DNA of 64,000 nt from Pyrinomonadaceae bacterium (GCA_019186825.1 JABARP010000012.1:259532-323531), one strand, 5' to 3'; positions 25,469-35,002 are shown, counted from the first letter of the stretch. The notes: generated by a model not told the origin, from the sequence alone. Numbers and translations are program-made.

Positions 25469-25522
25469 AAAATGATGCCGAATAACGGCGGCAAGTTGTT
25501 GTAACAAAAGGGGTTGAAAAGT

Positions 25523-25609
25523 TGGTGCGGACGAGAAGAATCGAACTTCCACTGCCTTGCGGCAACAGGCTTCTGAGACCTGCGCGTCTACCAGTTCCGC
25601 CACGTCCGC
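25523..25609 (-). tRNA. tRNA-Leu (anticodon CAG)
   Basis: The reverse strand gives a class II tRNA of 87 bases with an encoded CCA end (25523-25525). The acceptor stem GCGGACG pairs with CGTCCGC, with A as discriminator. The anticodon stem CAGGT/GCCTG encloses the loop CTCAGAA with anticodon CAG, reading CUG leucine codons. A long variable arm (TTGCCGCAAGGCA) and the T-arm with GTTCGATTC are present, as expected for tRNA-Leu. It lies just right of the island. A terminator follows at 25445-25468. Confidence 0.95.
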
Positions 25610-25739
25610 ACGTTTGGTGGCAAAGAATTGAGGATACAAGATTCACGGCGTTTGGACAATGTACGGTAAGAACGGCTACGGGGTTTTTCGAATCTTTCCG
25701 GCTCTCTTTGGTTGCTTCCGGGTCTGCTATATTGGGAGT

Positions 25740-26444
25740 GTGACGATCGCAGAGAATATTGCTGAGATCCGGCGTCGTATCGAGGCCGCGGCCGAGCGTG
25801 CGGGCCGAAAGGCTGATGAGGTCAAGCTGATCGCGGTCAGCAAGACTCACCCTGCCGAAGCGATCCGTGCGGCCGCCGCGGTCAGCGTTGCGAGCTTTGG
25901 TGAGAATAAGGTGCAGGAGGGCGAGACGAAGATCGTCGAACTTGGACGCAGCTTCGCGGAGTGGCATCTGATCGGCCACCTTCAATCAAATAAGGCTCGA
26001 AAGGCGGTGCAATTCTTCGATGTCGTTCACACAGTAGATTCGATCGATCTTGCAAATAGGCTCGAACGGATCTGCGTCGAGGAAGGACGCGACAGCCTGA
26101 CCGTTCTCGTACAGGTAAACGTGAGCGGCGACCCGCGATCCGGCGTTGCCTCCGCCGACCTTGCGAAACTCGCAGAGCTTCTGCACAGCTGCGAACGTTT
26201 GAGATTTGCGGGGCTAATGACCCTACCGCCGTTCTTCGATGATCCCGAAAAGGCACGGCCGTACTTTCAAGAGCTTCGGCGGCTCGGTGACGAGCTTGCG
26301 TCGAAGCATCTTTTCCATACTGAGCGTTTTGAGCTTTCGATGGGAATGACGAATGATTTTGAGGTCGCGATCGAAGAAGGTGCGACGATGGTGCGTGTGG
26401 GAACGGCGATCTTTGGAGAACGCGAATACGGAGTTTCTATATAG
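25740..26444 (+). CDS. yggS: YggS-family pyridoxal-phosphate homeostasis protein
   Basis: The 234-residue protein has the YggS (PROSC) fold, a PLP-bound TIM barrel that balances free vitamin B6. It contains the PLP lysine in [10 protein letters not shown] (about residue 36), [40 protein letters not shown] and the closing [27 protein letters not shown]. The start is GTG 25740, which begins the typical [10 protein letters not shown]. An in-frame ATG 81 bases earlier would add an unrelated hydrophobic stretch and is rejected. It is the first gene of a yggS-yggT-yggU group, a common conserved order. Confidence 0.93.
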   Translation: MTIAENIAEIRRRIEAAAERAGRKADEVKLIAVSKTHPAEAIRAAAAVSVASFGENKVQEGETKIVELGRSFAEWHLIGHLQSNKARKAVQFFDVVHTVDSIDLANRLERICVEEGRDSLTVLVQVNVSGDPRSGVASADLAKLAELLHSCERLRFAGLMTLPPFFDDPEKARPYFQELRRLGDELASKHLFHTERFELSMGMTNDFEVAIEEGATMVRVGTAIFGEREYGVSI

Positions 26445-26453
26445 ACTGTCTTT

Positions 26454-27044
26454 ATGCTCTCTATAACGGTTTACCCGATCGTTTTTTTGGTGATTTGGCT
26501 GGCTTTTGCGTTCATCGCTGCTTTGCTGATCCTTCGCCTCGTGCTCACATGGGCCGATCCGAACCCATTCGGAAAGATCGGAAAATTTGCATTCTGGATC
26601 CGGCGACGAACGGAAAAATGGGTCTATCCCGCGGCACGCCTGCTTGCCACGTACGGTGTAAACACCCGCTACGGACCGCTTATCACGCTGCTGGTAGCGT
26701 TGGTGCTTGCGTACTTCTTGACGCAGGTCACTTCAAATACATTCTTCGTGATCGACGGGCTGATCCTAGGCGTCGCAAGCGGCAGCACGAGCATTGTTAT
26801 CGGCTTCATCCTCTACGGCATTCTCAGCGTGCTGGTGCTGTTCATCTTCATCAGATTCATTGCGGCGTGGTTCGTCTTTTCACGTGCGACCTTCTTGGGA
26901 TTTGTTCGGCGCGTAACTGACCCGATCTTGGTGCCGTTTCAGCGTCTGATCCCGCCGGTAGGGATGTTCGACCTATCGGCAATGATCGTCCTCCTAATCA
27001 TTTGGGTGTTGCAGTCGGTCGTGCTTCGCGTGTTCGTGCGGTAA
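26454..27044 (+). CDS. yggT: YggT-family membrane protein
   Basis: The 196-residue protein has about five transmembrane helices in two YggT-like halves, each with an [19 protein letters not shown] or [25 protein letters not shown] type loop that defines the family. YggT proteins are inner-membrane proteins linked to cell-envelope and osmotic functions; no precise biochemical role is known. It is 9 bases from yggS and abuts yggU. The conserved yggS-yggT-yggU order supports all three assignments. Confidence 0.85.
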   Translation: MLSITVYPIVFLVIWLAFAFIAALLILRLVLTWADPNPFGKIGKFAFWIRRRTEKWVYPAARLLATYGVNTRYGPLITLLVALVLAYFLTQVTSNTFFVIDGLILGVASGSTSIVIGFILYGILSVLVLFIFIRFIAAWFVFSRATFLGFVRRVTDPILVPFQRLIPPVGMFDLSAMIVLLIIWVLQSVVLRVFVR

Positions 27045-27332
27045 ATGATGCTTGATATCAAGGTCAACGCAGATTCGGTCGAGTTCAAAGTCCGCGTCAT
27101 TCCGAGAGCGTCGAGAACCGAGATTGTCGGGCTGATCGAAGGTGCGTTGAAGGTCCGCCTAAAAGCACCGCCCGTTGGCGGAGCGGCCAATGAAGAGCTT
27201 GTAAAGTTCCTCAGCAAGAAGCTGGGCGTTGCTAAAGGCAATGTTGAGATCATTGCCGGTCAAACCTCGAAGATCAAACGGCTCCGAGCTAGTGGGGTTG
27301 TCTCGGCTGACCTCGAAAATATCGTTGGTTGA
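27045..27332 (+). CDS. yggU: YggU/DUF167 family protein
   Basis: The 95-residue protein carries the DUF167 signature: [42 protein letters not shown] and [17 protein letters not shown]167 is a small conserved alpha/beta protein of unknown function. Two adjacent ATG codons (27045, 27048) can serve as start. It begins directly after the yggT stop with no spacer. Confidence 0.9.
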   Translation: MMLDIKVNADSVEFKVRVIPRASRTEIVGLIEGALKVRLKAPPVGGAANEELVKFLSKKLGVAKGNVEIIAGQTSKIKRLRASGVVSADLENIVG

Positions 27333-27532
27333 GCGTTTGACCTTACCTGAAACCGCGACATTGCCGTTTGTTTGTAAGAAAATCAGCGTGGTATATTTTC
27401 AGTTTCGATAAAGACGGGCAGTTGAGCCTGTTGAGGGAGCAAATACGCTATTTCGCTAACTGCGGCCTTTCTAACAGCCTCGATCTCGCATTGCCTAAAA
27501 GATAAATACTCGACGAAAAGGACGATCCGTAA

Positions 27533-28273
27533 ATGTCAGGACATTCCAAGTGGCACACAATCAAGCATAAGAAAGGTGCTCTCGACGCAAAACGCGGCAA
27601 GATCTTCACGAAGCTGATCAAAGAGATCACGGTCGCAGCCCGCACCGGCGGAAGCGGCGACGTTGACTCCAACGCACGCCTGCGCAAGGTCGTAAACGAC
27701 GCCAAAGGCCAGAATATGCCGAACGATACGATCGAGCGTGCGATCAAACGCGGTACTGGCGAGCTCGAGGGCGTTTCGTACGAAGAAGTTATGTACGAAG
27801 GCTATGGCCCGAACGGTGTTGCCGTAATGGTCGAAGGCCTGACCGACAACCGCAACCGCACGGTGGCCGAAATTCGCCACATCTTTTCGAAGAATGGCGG
27901 AAATATGGGTGAATCAGGTTCGGTCGCGTGGATGTTCGATAAGAAGGGTTACATCGTCGTTGATAAAGCCGCAAAGAGCGAGGATGAGCTTTTCGAGATC
28001 GCTATCGAGGCCGGCGCCGATGATATGCAGGACGACGGCGACGTTTTTGAGATCTTTACCGCGCCCGAGAATTTTGATGCCGTTCACGATGCAATAAAGG
28101 CCGCAGGCATCGAGCCTCAAGCCGCAGAGATCTCACAGATCCCGCAAAACTACATCAAACTCGAAGGCGGCGACGCCAAACAGATGATGAAGCTCTACGA
28201 CGCCCTCGACGACAACGACGACGTCCAAAAAGTCTATGCGAACTTTGATATAGACGAAAGCGAGATGGATTGA
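27533..28273 (+). CDS. yebC: YebC/PmpR-family transcriptional and translational regulator
   Basis: The 246-residue protein begins with [28 protein letters not shown], the signature start of YebC/TACO1, and continues with [45 protein letters not shown] and a C-terminal three-domain arrangement ending FDIDESEMD. These proteins bind DNA or ribosomes; many YebC homologues relieve ribosome stalling at polyproline. The 200-base gap upstream contains no gene. A DinB-type gene starts one base after its stop. Confidence 0.95.
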   Translation: MSGHSKWHTIKHKKGALDAKRGKIFTKLIKEITVAARTGGSGDVDSNARLRKVVNDAKGQNMPNDTIERAIKRGTGELEGVSYEEVMYEGYGPNGVAVMVEGLTDNRNRTVAEIRHIFSKNGGNMGESGSVAWMFDKKGYIVVDKAAKSEDELFEIAIEAGADDMQDDGDVFEIFTAPENFDAVHDAIKAAGIEPQAAEISQIPQNYIKLEGGDAKQMMKLYDALDDNDDVQKVYANFDIDESEMD

Positions 28274-28274
28274 G

Positions 28275-28793
28275 ATGAACCTCGCCGACATCAAGCGCCT
28301 CTTCGACTACACGGAGTGGGCCAATGCGCTTGCGATGGATGCGGCGACCCGCTTGTCCGACGAGGAGCTCCGTCACGATTTCGGGATAAGTCACAAGTCG
28401 ATATTCGGGACGCTTCTTCACATGGCGGGCGCAGAGTGGATATGGCTCGAGCGCTGGAACGGACGTTCACCTAGCAAGGACGAAGCCTGGCAGCAATGGT
28501 CAACCGGGTCGTGTGCGTCGCTTGCTGATCTTAAGCAGCGTTGGGCCGACCTCGTCGAGAGTAGAAGGCAGTATCTTTCTCGGCTCGATGACTCAAGCCT
28601 CGAAAAGGTGCTCGACTTCACACTTCTAAGCGGCGCCACCGACTCGATGCCGCTCGGGTATCAGATGCAGCACGTCGTCAACCACGCAACGCTGCATCGT
28701 GGACAGGTCGTCGGCATGATCCGTCAGCTCGGTTCAACACCGCCATCCACCGACCTCATTTTCTACCTTCGCCATTCCGGGCCGCAAAAGTAG
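28275..28793 (+). CDS. DinB/YfiT-family metal-dependent protein
   Basis: The 172-residue protein forms a four-helix bundle of the DinB superfamily. It has a metal-site pattern of three histidines: LLHMAGAEWIWLERW (first His, about residue 50), then HVVNHATLHRGQVVGMIRQLG, with two His on the last helix. Family members act as thiol-dependent S-transferases or bind divalent metals, but the substrate is unknown. It starts one base after the yebC stop. Confidence 0.85.
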   Translation: MNLADIKRLFDYTEWANALAMDAATRLSDEELRHDFGISHKSIFGTLLHMAGAEWIWLERWNGRSPSKDEAWQQWSTGSCASLADLKQRWADLVESRRQYLSRLDDSSLEKVLDFTLLSGATDSMPLGYQMQHVVNHATLHRGQVVGMIRQLGSTPPSTDLIFYLRHSGPQK

Positions 28794-28820
28794 CTACAAA
28801 GTCCGGGTAGCTTGCTCTAT

Positions 28821-29186
28821 CTAAAAGAAATGGAGTTTATTGGTGCCTGCATTGTGTCGGTTCGCGATCATTTCGTTAACGGCCTGTCGGAGTGGTGGCA
28901 TATCGCGTTCAATGATCAGCCAGACGAGTTCAAGATCGATACCAAGGTAGTTGTGGACAAGTACGTTTCGAAAATCAGCGATCAAGTCCCATTCTATGTC
29001 CGGTCGGGATGACTTTATCTCGGCAGAGAGGCGTTGCGTTGCCTCACTCATTGTTTGAAGATTTCTAAGAGTAGCGTCTTGAATGATTTCGGATGTAAGA
29101 AATTCATCCAAGCCGTTTGCGATATTTCTCTCGATACGGAGGAGACAATCAGCTATATGGTTTAGGTAAACTGAGTCGTCTCTCAT
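28821..29186 (-). CDS. hepT: HepT-like HEPN toxin of a HepT/MntA pair
   Basis: The 121-residue protein is all-helical and carries the HEPN RNase motif R-x4-H-x-Y (Arg73, His78, Tyr80 in RNVLVHNY). This is the catalytic site of HepT toxins, which the partner MntA neutralises by AMP-ylation in the well-studied Shewanella pair. The gene follows mntA on the same strand with a 4-base ATGA overlap, the usual layout of this family. All catalytic residues are intact. Confidence 0.85.
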   Translation of the reverse strand: MRDDSVYLNHIADCLLRIERNIANGLDEFLTSEIIQDATLRNLQTMSEATQRLSAEIKSSRPDIEWDLIADFRNVLVHNYLGIDLELVWLIIERDMPPLRQAVNEMIANRHNAGTNKLHFF

Positions 29187-29476
29187 ACCGGAACAGCTTC
29201 GCTCAGGACCTTTTCTCTAAGCTCTTTTTTTAGGGCACGTTCCGTTACGATCTCAACGCGCCGTCCGAGCAGTTTCTCAAGCTCCTGAATCAAACCAACC
29301 GGAAACCAGGCACTCGTCTCCGCAGTTACATCGATCAAAAAATCGACATCGCTCTCGGCCTTTGACTCACCGCGGGCCGCCGAACCGAACAAACGAATGT
29401 TCGACGCTCCGTGTCGAGCCGCGATTTGCCTTATCGCCTGCCGATTGTTCTTGATGGTTTCCTCGACTCTGTTCAT
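29183..29476 (-). CDS. mntA: MntA-like nucleotidyltransferase antitoxin
   Basis: The 97-residue protein has the minimal nucleotidyltransferase motif G-S-x10-D-x-D: GSAARGE, then SDVDFLID. MntA-type antitoxins transfer AMP to the tyrosine of the HEPN toxin. The N-terminal helix (TIKNNRQAIRQIAARHGA) and IRLFGS are typical. The ATG at 29476 is chosen; a TTG three bases upstream is less likely. Its stop overlaps the start of hepT. Confidence 0.87.
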   Translation of the reverse strand: MNRVEETIKNNRQAIRQIAARHGASNIRLFGSAARGESKAESDVDFLIDVTAETSAWFPVGLIQELEKLLGRRVEIVTERALKKELREKVLSEAVPV

Positions 29477-29571
29477 CAATACTTCGGGAATAAAAACAGC
29501 ATTTTAACATGAAAAAAGCTGATCCCGGAATAAACGCGCTTCTAAGACCTAGAACGGAGAAAAAGTCGTCT

Positions 29572-29943
29572 CTAGTCGCCTATTATTTGTCCGTAGGTGA
29601 TCCTATGACCGTCAGGGGTCTTGACGCTGAATTCACGGAGTCCCCACGGTTTGTCGCCGATACGATGGATGATATCGGCACCGCGATCTCTCAGTTCTGC
29701 ATAAACTTCATCAACATTCTCGACAAGGCAGTGAGCAAAGTAAGAATGGTCGCCTGTTTCGTGTGCCCAAAGGGCGTCGAGGCATTCGCCAAGCATTACT
29801 TTGAAGTCACCGAACGACAAGAATTCCCAGCCGGGCGCGGTAAAGTCTCGTTCGAATCCAAGCTTGTCAACGAAATAGTCCGACGAGGTGACAAGGTTCT
29901 TTACGGCGAGAACGTGCCGTGTATGTACAGTTTTTCGTTCCAT
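29572..29943 (-). CDS. VOC/glyoxalase superfamily protein
   Basis: The 123-residue protein has the two beta-alpha-beta-beta-beta units of the vicinal-oxygen-chelate fold: HVLAVKNLVTSSDYFVDKLGF, then YFAHCLVENVDEVYAELRDRGADI and a closing SVKTPDGHRITYGQ. His10 and a Glu-like position near the end could bind a metal, but the substrate is unknown. Such small proteins include glyoxalases and bleomycin-resistance proteins. It converges with nothing on the plus strand, and the overlapping plus-strand frame is a shadow. Confidence 0.78.
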   Translation of the reverse strand: MERKTVHTRHVLAVKNLVTSSDYFVDKLGFERDFTAPGWEFLSFGDFKVMLGECLDALWAHETGDHSYFAHCLVENVDEVYAELRDRGADIIHRIGDKPWGLREFSVKTPDGHRITYGQIIGD

Positions 29944-29959
29944 CTGATCTCTATCAGCA

Positions 29960-31192
29960 CTATAAGTAACTGAAAACCCAGTGCTTCTTTTGCTGCTTCA
30001 GCTTACTCCAAAGGCGACAAAGGGGGAAAAGCAAAACAAGGCCGGATATCCACGCGAGATATGCGATCCAGATAGAGAAGCCGTGGTTCGGCGGGGCTGC
30101 AGCACCCATCGAGAGCGGGTCAAGAAAAAGATAACTAACATCGACGCCCGCCAAATAGTTGAGCACAAGGCCGAACGTGTGAGCCGACACCCACTGTAGC
30201 AAATAAAAGAACATCGGTACCCGGCCGAAGATCACGCAGACGCGCTGCCACGCGCTTTCGCCACGTATCTGATCGGCGAGCGAGAGGACGATCATTGACG
30301 GGCCGAGCGTCATCAACAGAAACAGTAGCGAAGGCGGATATTTCGTCGTATTCAAAAAAGATAGAAAGGTGAACATGGCGCTCGCCTGCTGTGCCCAAGG
30401 CTGTGGGTCGCCGTAGATGTTGATGAATCGGATAACGACGAAAAGTACGCACGCGGCAATGCCGATAAACAGCAGGTATCGCCTCCTGACTTCGCCCGCT
30501 AATTCATAGATCGAACCGAGAGCGTAGCCCGCCATCATCACCCCGATCCAAGGGATCAATGGATACGCAAAAAATATCTTTGTCGCGCCACCGAAAAGCG
30601 ATACGATGCCCGGTTGATGAAATATCATCCAAAGGTCTTGGGCGAGGGTCGCCGGCGGCGTACCGGCAAAGGTAATGTTCGGGGGCAAGACAAAGCCGTC
30701 CAGCAGGTTGTGAAGCATGATCATTGCGAGTCCTATCGCCGCATTGGCCTTGACCGAAAGCCGAATTGCCGCAGCCATCACGATCATGGAGACGCCGATC
30801 ACCCATATGACCTGCGCCATTCCGAAGTAGGAATAATCAAGGTTGTAGGTAGTAAGAAACCGAACGACGGTGAACTCTAATAATATCAGCCAAAGTCCGC
30901 GTGTCCACAAAAACCGTGAAAGCACAGCCGCGCTCTTGCCATTCATCTTCTGCAGATAAATGCTTACGCCGGAAAGAAATACAAAGGCCGGGGCACAGAA
31001 ATGAGTTACCCAGCGAGTAAAAAAGAGCAGGGTTGTCGTGTTTGCGAGGTTCGACGGGTCATTGACAAGAGCGTTGTGATGGACAAATTCGCGCGTGTGA
31101 TCAAGCAGCATGATCATCATCACAATGCCGCGCAGCAGATCGACCGAATTGATCCTGCGCTTTGACCGTACGGATACAGCTTCATCTTTCAT
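29960..31192 (-). CDS. DUF1624-type membrane acyltransferase (heparan-alpha-glucosaminide N-acetyltransferase family)
   Basis: The 410-residue protein has about ten transmembrane helices and begins SKRRINSVDLLRGIVMMIMLLDHTREFVHH, the hallmark of DUF1624 proteins, in which the DHTR histidine is part of the active site. Further motifs are FTRWVTHFCAPAFVFLSG and GRVPMFFYLLQW. These integral membrane enzymes transfer acyl groups, often onto sugars. The acceptor is unknown here. The ATG at 31192 is chosen over a GTG six bases upstream; neither has a clear ribosome site. The 296-base gap upstream holds no gene. Confidence 0.82.
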   Translation of the reverse strand: MKDEAVSVRSKRRINSVDLLRGIVMMIMLLDHTREFVHHNALVNDPSNLANTTTLLFFTRWVTHFCAPAFVFLSGVSIYLQKMNGKSAAVLSRFLWTRGLWLILLEFTVVRFLTTYNLDYSYFGMAQVIWVIGVSMIVMAAAIRLSVKANAAIGLAMIMLHNLLDGFVLPPNITFAGTPPATLAQDLWMIFHQPGIVSLFGGATKIFFAYPLIPWIGVMMAGYALGSIYELAGEVRRRYLLFIGIAACVLFVVIRFINIYGDPQPWAQQASAMFTFLSFLNTTKYPPSLLFLLMTLGPSMIVLSLADQIRGESAWQRVCVIFGRVPMFFYLLQWVSAHTFGLVLNYLAGVDVSYLFLDPLSMGAAAPPNHGFSIWIAYLAWISGLVLLFPLCRLWSKLKQQKKHWVFSYL

Positions 31193-31488
31193 CGGCACAG
31201 TTTTATATTTACGCCGAATATTTTGTCGTTAGAAAACATGAAATTTGATGAAATTTGTGCCGTGGTCGAGAAGATCGGGGCTTTCTGTGTCCTGACATTT
31301 CTTCGCCATGCCCGATGGTTGCTGGGTTTCCAGTTATCTCCGCTCTTAGGTTTGTAGCTACGCCGCTGATATCTCGTGTGGCTGAGACAAACTATCGTAC
31401 TGTTCGCCGCAAGCGATAATTTTCATAGAACATTTCGTACGTGTGTTGCGTTAGGTTCTCTAGGCTGCGGTCTTTGCGATCGCCCTTG
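31193..31488. other. Intergenic gap between the acyltransferase and ABC genes
   Basis: This gap of about 296 bases separates divergent genes and should carry both promoters. The first 70 bases are AT-rich. I see no clear terminator, riboswitch or repeat, and no ribosome site strong enough to fix the ABC start. Confidence 0.3.
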
Positions 31489-32187
31489 ATGCATATGCTG
31501 GAAGCAAAAGATCTCTCGAAAACTTACACAAGCGATGGTGTTGATTATCAGGCGCTTAGCTCGGTCGACCTTTCTGTCAGTCAAGGAGACTGCCTTGCCA
31601 TTGTTGGAAAATCCGGCAGCGGAAAATCAACGTTGATGCACCTGCTTGCGTGCCTCGATGCCCCGACGAAAGGCAAGGTTTTTATCGATGGCAACGACAC
31701 ATCCGCACTTTCCGAACGGTCTAAGAATAAGCTCCGAAATGAGAAATTCGGCTTTGTTTTTCAGCAGTTCTTTCTCAATGGACGCGACAGCGTCTTTGAA
31801 AACATTGTGCTCCCGATGCGTATTCGCGGGATCTCGGAATCGCATTTGGCCGATAGGGCAATGGCGGCTCTAAGGGCGGTCAAACTCGAAGACAAGATCA
31901 ACAAAAAGGCTAAGGACCTGTCGGGCGGCGAGAAACAACGTGTCTGCATTGCGCGAGCGTTGGTCGGCGGACCGCAAGTTATCTTCGCTGATGAACCGAC
32001 CGGCAATTTGGATTCGAACACCGGTGCGGCCGTAGAGGACCTTTTGTTCGGCCTTAATCGAGAAAGCGGAATAACACTTGTCGTTGTGACCCATGACGAC
32101 GAACTTGCTCGCCGCTGCAACCGTGTCGTGGAAATGAAGGACGGCCGAATTGTCAGCGAGCATAGAACGGAGGCGATCGCACAATGA
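31489..32187 (+). CDS. ABC transporter ATP-binding protein, MacB/LolD type
   Basis: The 232-residue ATPase carries Walker A GKSGSGKST, a Q-loop (FVFQQFFL), the signature LSGGEKQRVCIARAL, Walker B VIFADEPTGNLD and an H-loop (VVTHD). The sequence is of the LolD/MacB subgroup, which works with a FtsX-type permease. The permease gene overlaps its stop by 4 bases. Two start codons (31489 and 31495) are equally possible; further upstream GTG 31441 gives a non-family extension. Export or lipoprotein-related transport is expected, but the substrate is unknown. Confidence 0.9.
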   Translation: MHMLEAKDLSKTYTSDGVDYQALSSVDLSVSQGDCLAIVGKSGSGKSTLMHLLACLDAPTKGKVFIDGNDTSALSERSKNKLRNEKFGFVFQQFFLNGRDSVFENIVLPMRIRGISESHLADRAMAALRAVKLEDKINKKAKDLSGGEKQRVCIARALVGGPQVIFADEPTGNLDSNTGAAVEDLLFGLNRESGITLVVVTHDDELARRCNRVVEMKDGRIVSEHRTEAIAQ

Positions 32188-33458
32188 AGACCTGGGGAAT
32201 GATCAAAACCGCGAATCGAAATCTTTTCCGCAACAAATTGCGGACCACGCTTACGGTACTTGCTATCTTCGTGGGGTCGTTCACGCTGACAATGACCAAC
32301 GGCGTCGGCGATGGAATGCGCGATTACGTCGAAAGCCAGATCAAGAACATCGACGGCGACAGAGTGGCAATGGTCACGCGAAAGATCGAAAGGTCGGAAG
32401 GACCGTCGAGCGATGCTGCCGTCGAATACAAGGAGACTGAAGGGCAGGGCGAGGATGCCGTTGACCCGAACACGGTGCTGCTCACCCGTCCTCAGATGGA
32501 TGCCGTGGTCCGAGACATTCCCGGTATCTTAGAGGTCACGCCGCGCTACAGGATCCGCGGTGAGTACATCTCGATCGAGGGAAGTAAGAAATACAAACTA
32601 GAACTCGGTATGCTCTCAGACGGCGTGGTCGCAAAGACAGAAGCCGGCACGAGTGTCAATGGGCCAAACCAGATCGTCATCCCGATCGGGTTGGCTCGTG
32701 CCGTCAATGAGAACCTAAAGGATCTTGTCGGAAAGTCCGCAACAATTGGCTATAAACTCCCGGACGGTTCGATCAAGACGATGGATCTGACGGTATCGGG
32801 CATCTCGACGAAAGGCTTCATGACGAATGACAGCTCATTGGTTGGTGCTGATGTTGCGAAGGTGATATTCGAAGACCAAGCCTCGCAAGAACCGGGAGCA
32901 GATCGCTTCATTGGTTTTACTGTAAAGATGGACTCCTCCGACCCGGAGAGGATCAGCGCGATCAAAAAGCAGTTTGAAGCAAAAGGGTTCAATGCCGAAA
33001 CGATCGCAGATTCGCGCCAGCGAACCTACGATGCAATTCAGATCTTCAAGACCGGGATGAATCTTTTCGCGCTGGTCGCCCTCCTTGCAGCATCATTTGG
33101 CATCATCAACACGCTGGTCATCGCCGTACTCGAACGAACAAAAGAGATCGGCCTGCAGAAGGCGCTCGGTATGGGTCGCGGAAAGATCTTTGCTATCTTC
33201 TCGCTCGAATCGGTGCTGATCGGGTTCTGGGGCGCGGTATTGGGCTCCGGCGTTGCGATCGCGGCGGGACTCATCGCAAACCAGGCTCTCGTCAAATTCT
33301 ATGCACGGTCGTTCGAGGGGTTCAACTTATTCGCTTTCAAACCATTCTCGATCGCGGGAGTAATGCTGCTGGTCTGTGGGATCGCATTCATTGCGGGCGT
33401 AATGCCTGCTGTCCGGGCAAGCCGTTTGAATCCGATCGAATCTCTGCGATATGAATAG
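32184..33458 (+). CDS. MacB-type ABC permease (FtsX family)
   Basis: The 424-residue permease has an N-terminal helix (about 18-40), a periplasmic MacB_PCD domain (about 45-270), and three C-terminal helices of the FtsX domain. The latter has the family loop VLERTKEIGLQKALGMGRGKIFAIFSLESVLIG and the closing VMPAVRASRLNPIESLRYE. Together with the ATPase it forms a half-transporter of the mechanotransmission type, which moves substrates or drives periplasmic work. No MFP adaptor or TolC gene adjoins. Confidence 0.9.
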   Translation: MKTWGMIKTANRNLFRNKLRTTLTVLAIFVGSFTLTMTNGVGDGMRDYVESQIKNIDGDRVAMVTRKIERSEGPSSDAAVEYKETEGQGEDAVDPNTVLLTRPQMDAVVRDIPGILEVTPRYRIRGEYISIEGSKKYKLELGMLSDGVVAKTEAGTSVNGPNQIVIPIGLARAVNENLKDLVGKSATIGYKLPDGSIKTMDLTVSGISTKGFMTNDSSLVGADVAKVIFEDQASQEPGADRFIGFTVKMDSSDPERISAIKKQFEAKGFNAETIADSRQRTYDAIQIFKTGMNLFALVALLAASFGIINTLVIAVLERTKEIGLQKALGMGRGKIFAIFSLESVLIGFWGAVLGSGVAIAAGLIANQALVKFYARSFEGFNLFAFKPFSIAGVMLLVCGIAFIAGVMPAVRASRLNPIESLRYE

Positions 33459-33571
33459 CATCCACAGATCCGCATAGAGTGTGTATAATCTCGGCCGGTG
33501 ACGTATTGAATATTTCCGCAACAAAATCAGTGGCCGTATCGTAAAGATGCGATTGGAATTACGAGGGCGTT

Positions 33572-34570
33572 ATGAAGAAACTGCTAAAGATACTCGTCGT
33601 GCTGGTAGCGTTGGCGATAGTCGGGATAGCCGGATCGGCGGCATACGTTAAACTCGCATTGCCGAGCACGGGGCCTGCGCCCGAAATGAAGGTCGAGCTG
33701 ACACCTGAGAGGGTCGCCCGCGGAGAGTATCTCGCAAATAGCGTCACGGTCTGTATAGATTGCCATTCAAAGCGTGACTGGAGCCGCTTTTCCGGGCCGC
33801 CGACCGAAGGAACGATCGGAATGGGTGGCGATGTCTTTGATAAAAATATGGGCTTCCCCGGGACGTACTACGCACCTAATATCACGCCCGAAGGCATCGG
33901 CCGGTACACGGACGGCGAGCTTTTCCGAGCGATCACAACGGGCGTGAACAAGGAGGGCGAAGCTCTGTTCCCCGTGATGCCGTACCACTATTACGGCCAA
34001 ATGGATGAAGAAGACATAAAGTCGATCATCGCCTACTTGCGCACGCTAAAGCCGATAAAGAACGAGGTTCCGAGATCGGTCTCGGATTTTCCGATGAACT
34101 TCATCATCAACACGATCCCGCACAAGGCAGAGTTCACGCGGATTCCGCCCGCAACCGACACGGTCGCATACGGTAAGTACCTAACGAACGCCGCCGGATG
34201 TGTCGAATGTCACACCCCCGCAGACAAGGGAATGCTGATCGAGGGAATGGAGTTTGGCGGCGGACGAGAGTTTCGTTTTCCTGAAGGCTACTCGATCCGA
34301 TCAAGCAACATTACAGCGGATAAGTCCACTGGCATCGGAAACTGGAATAGCGATATGTTCGTTAACACCTTTCGAACACGTTCGGACCCGACGATCCACG
34401 CATCGACGCTCGATTCGTCGAAGCCCAACACGATAATGCCTTGGACGATGTATGGGAAAATGACCGACGCCGATCTGCGGGCGATCTTCGCTTATCTGAG
34501 AACCGTAAAGCCGATAAAGAATAGCGTTCAACCGTTTCCACTGCCTCCGGCGGCATCAACGCAGAAGTAG
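33572..34570 (+). CDS. Dihaem c-type cytochrome
   Basis: The 332-residue protein has an N-terminal signal or membrane anchor (about residues 4-26) and two c-haem motifs, CIDCH (about residue 63) and CVECH (about 211). Each lies in a domain that ends in AYLRTLKPIKN or AYLRTVKPIKNS, so the protein is a duplication. Axial methionines are available in FPVMPYHYYG and IMPWTMYGKM. It likely shuttles electrons in the periplasm, for example to a dehydrogenase or oxidase. The partner is not in the neighbourhood. Confidence 0.88.
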   Translation: MKKLLKILVVLVALAIVGIAGSAAYVKLALPSTGPAPEMKVELTPERVARGEYLANSVTVCIDCHSKRDWSRFSGPPTEGTIGMGGDVFDKNMGFPGTYYAPNITPEGIGRYTDGELFRAITTGVNKEGEALFPVMPYHYYGQMDEEDIKSIIAYLRTLKPIKNEVPRSVSDFPMNFIINTIPHKAEFTRIPPATDTVAYGKYLTNAAGCVECHTPADKGMLIEGMEFGGGREFRFPEGYSIRSSNITADKSTGIGNWNSDMFVNTFRTRSDPTIHASTLDSSKPNTIMPWTMYGKMTDADLRAIFAYLRTVKPIKNSVQPFPLPPAASTQK

Positions 34571-34600
34571 CAAGCCGCAGATGTTAGGGGCCGAGGGCGG

Positions 34601-35002
34601 CTATCCATTCGCACTGCTCCGCTGAAAGCAAAGGTTGTATCCGTCCGGATCCGTCAGGTAAAGCTGTCGCATTCCATAGGCTGTGTCGAATGGAGGCTCC
34701 GGCGCAAGGCCCTTGGACTTTAAATATTCGTAGGCCGCGTCCGGGTCTGCGCCGAAATACAGGCAAGTGTCCTTATGCCATTTTGTTCGCTCAAGGGGCA
34801 GTTCGTCGGGCACGTGACCGGGCTCGTATTGATCGTTCAGCATCAGATCACAACTGCCAAGACGCAGCCAGACCCAACTCGAGTCATCAGCATTACCGGA
34901 ATCACCCACGACCTGAAAGCCCAGAGTATCGCGATAAAAGGCCAGCGACCGCTGCATATTGAATATCTGCAGCAGCGGCGTCATATTCTCGACTTTGATC
35001 AT
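34601..35002 (-). CDS. VOC/glyoxalase superfamily protein
   Basis: The 133-residue protein has the VOC fold: MTPLLQIFNMQRSLAFYRDTLGF at the start, SWVWLRLGSCDLML, DPDAAYEYLKSKGLA and the final LYLTDPDGYNLCFQ. The ATG at 35002 overlaps the stop of the ankyrin gene, and a longer frame upstream runs through that gene and is rejected. A metal-dependent lyase or dioxygenase-like role is possible; no substrate is evident. Confidence 0.8.
   Translation of the reverse strand: MIKVENMTPLLQIFNMQRSLAFYRDTLGFQVVGDSGNADDSSWVWLRLGSCDLMLNDQYEPGHVPDELPLERTKWHKDTCLYFGADPDAAYEYLKSKGLAPEPPFDTAYGMRQLYLTDPDGYNLCFQRSSANG

Larger units (their letters stand above)
25243..25522. other. Gap between the HTH gene and tRNA-Leu
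   Basis: This 280-base stretch holds no supported gene. It carries AATCTACCC direct repeats and the tRNA terminator, both listed separately. Open frames on the minus strand here lack recognisable integrase motifs. It probably contains the right-hand boundary of the island. Confidence 0.4.

Noticed and set aside
25523..25609. tRNA-Leu as the integration site of the island
   Set aside because: No copy of the tRNA 3' end was seen near 7.6-7.8 kb, and the tRNA's own terminator lies between it and the island. The idea stays possible but unsupported.
25305..25985. Long open frame on the minus strand over tRNA-Leu and yggS
   Set aside because: It runs through the tRNA and the start of yggS, has no family motif and is a shadow of these features.
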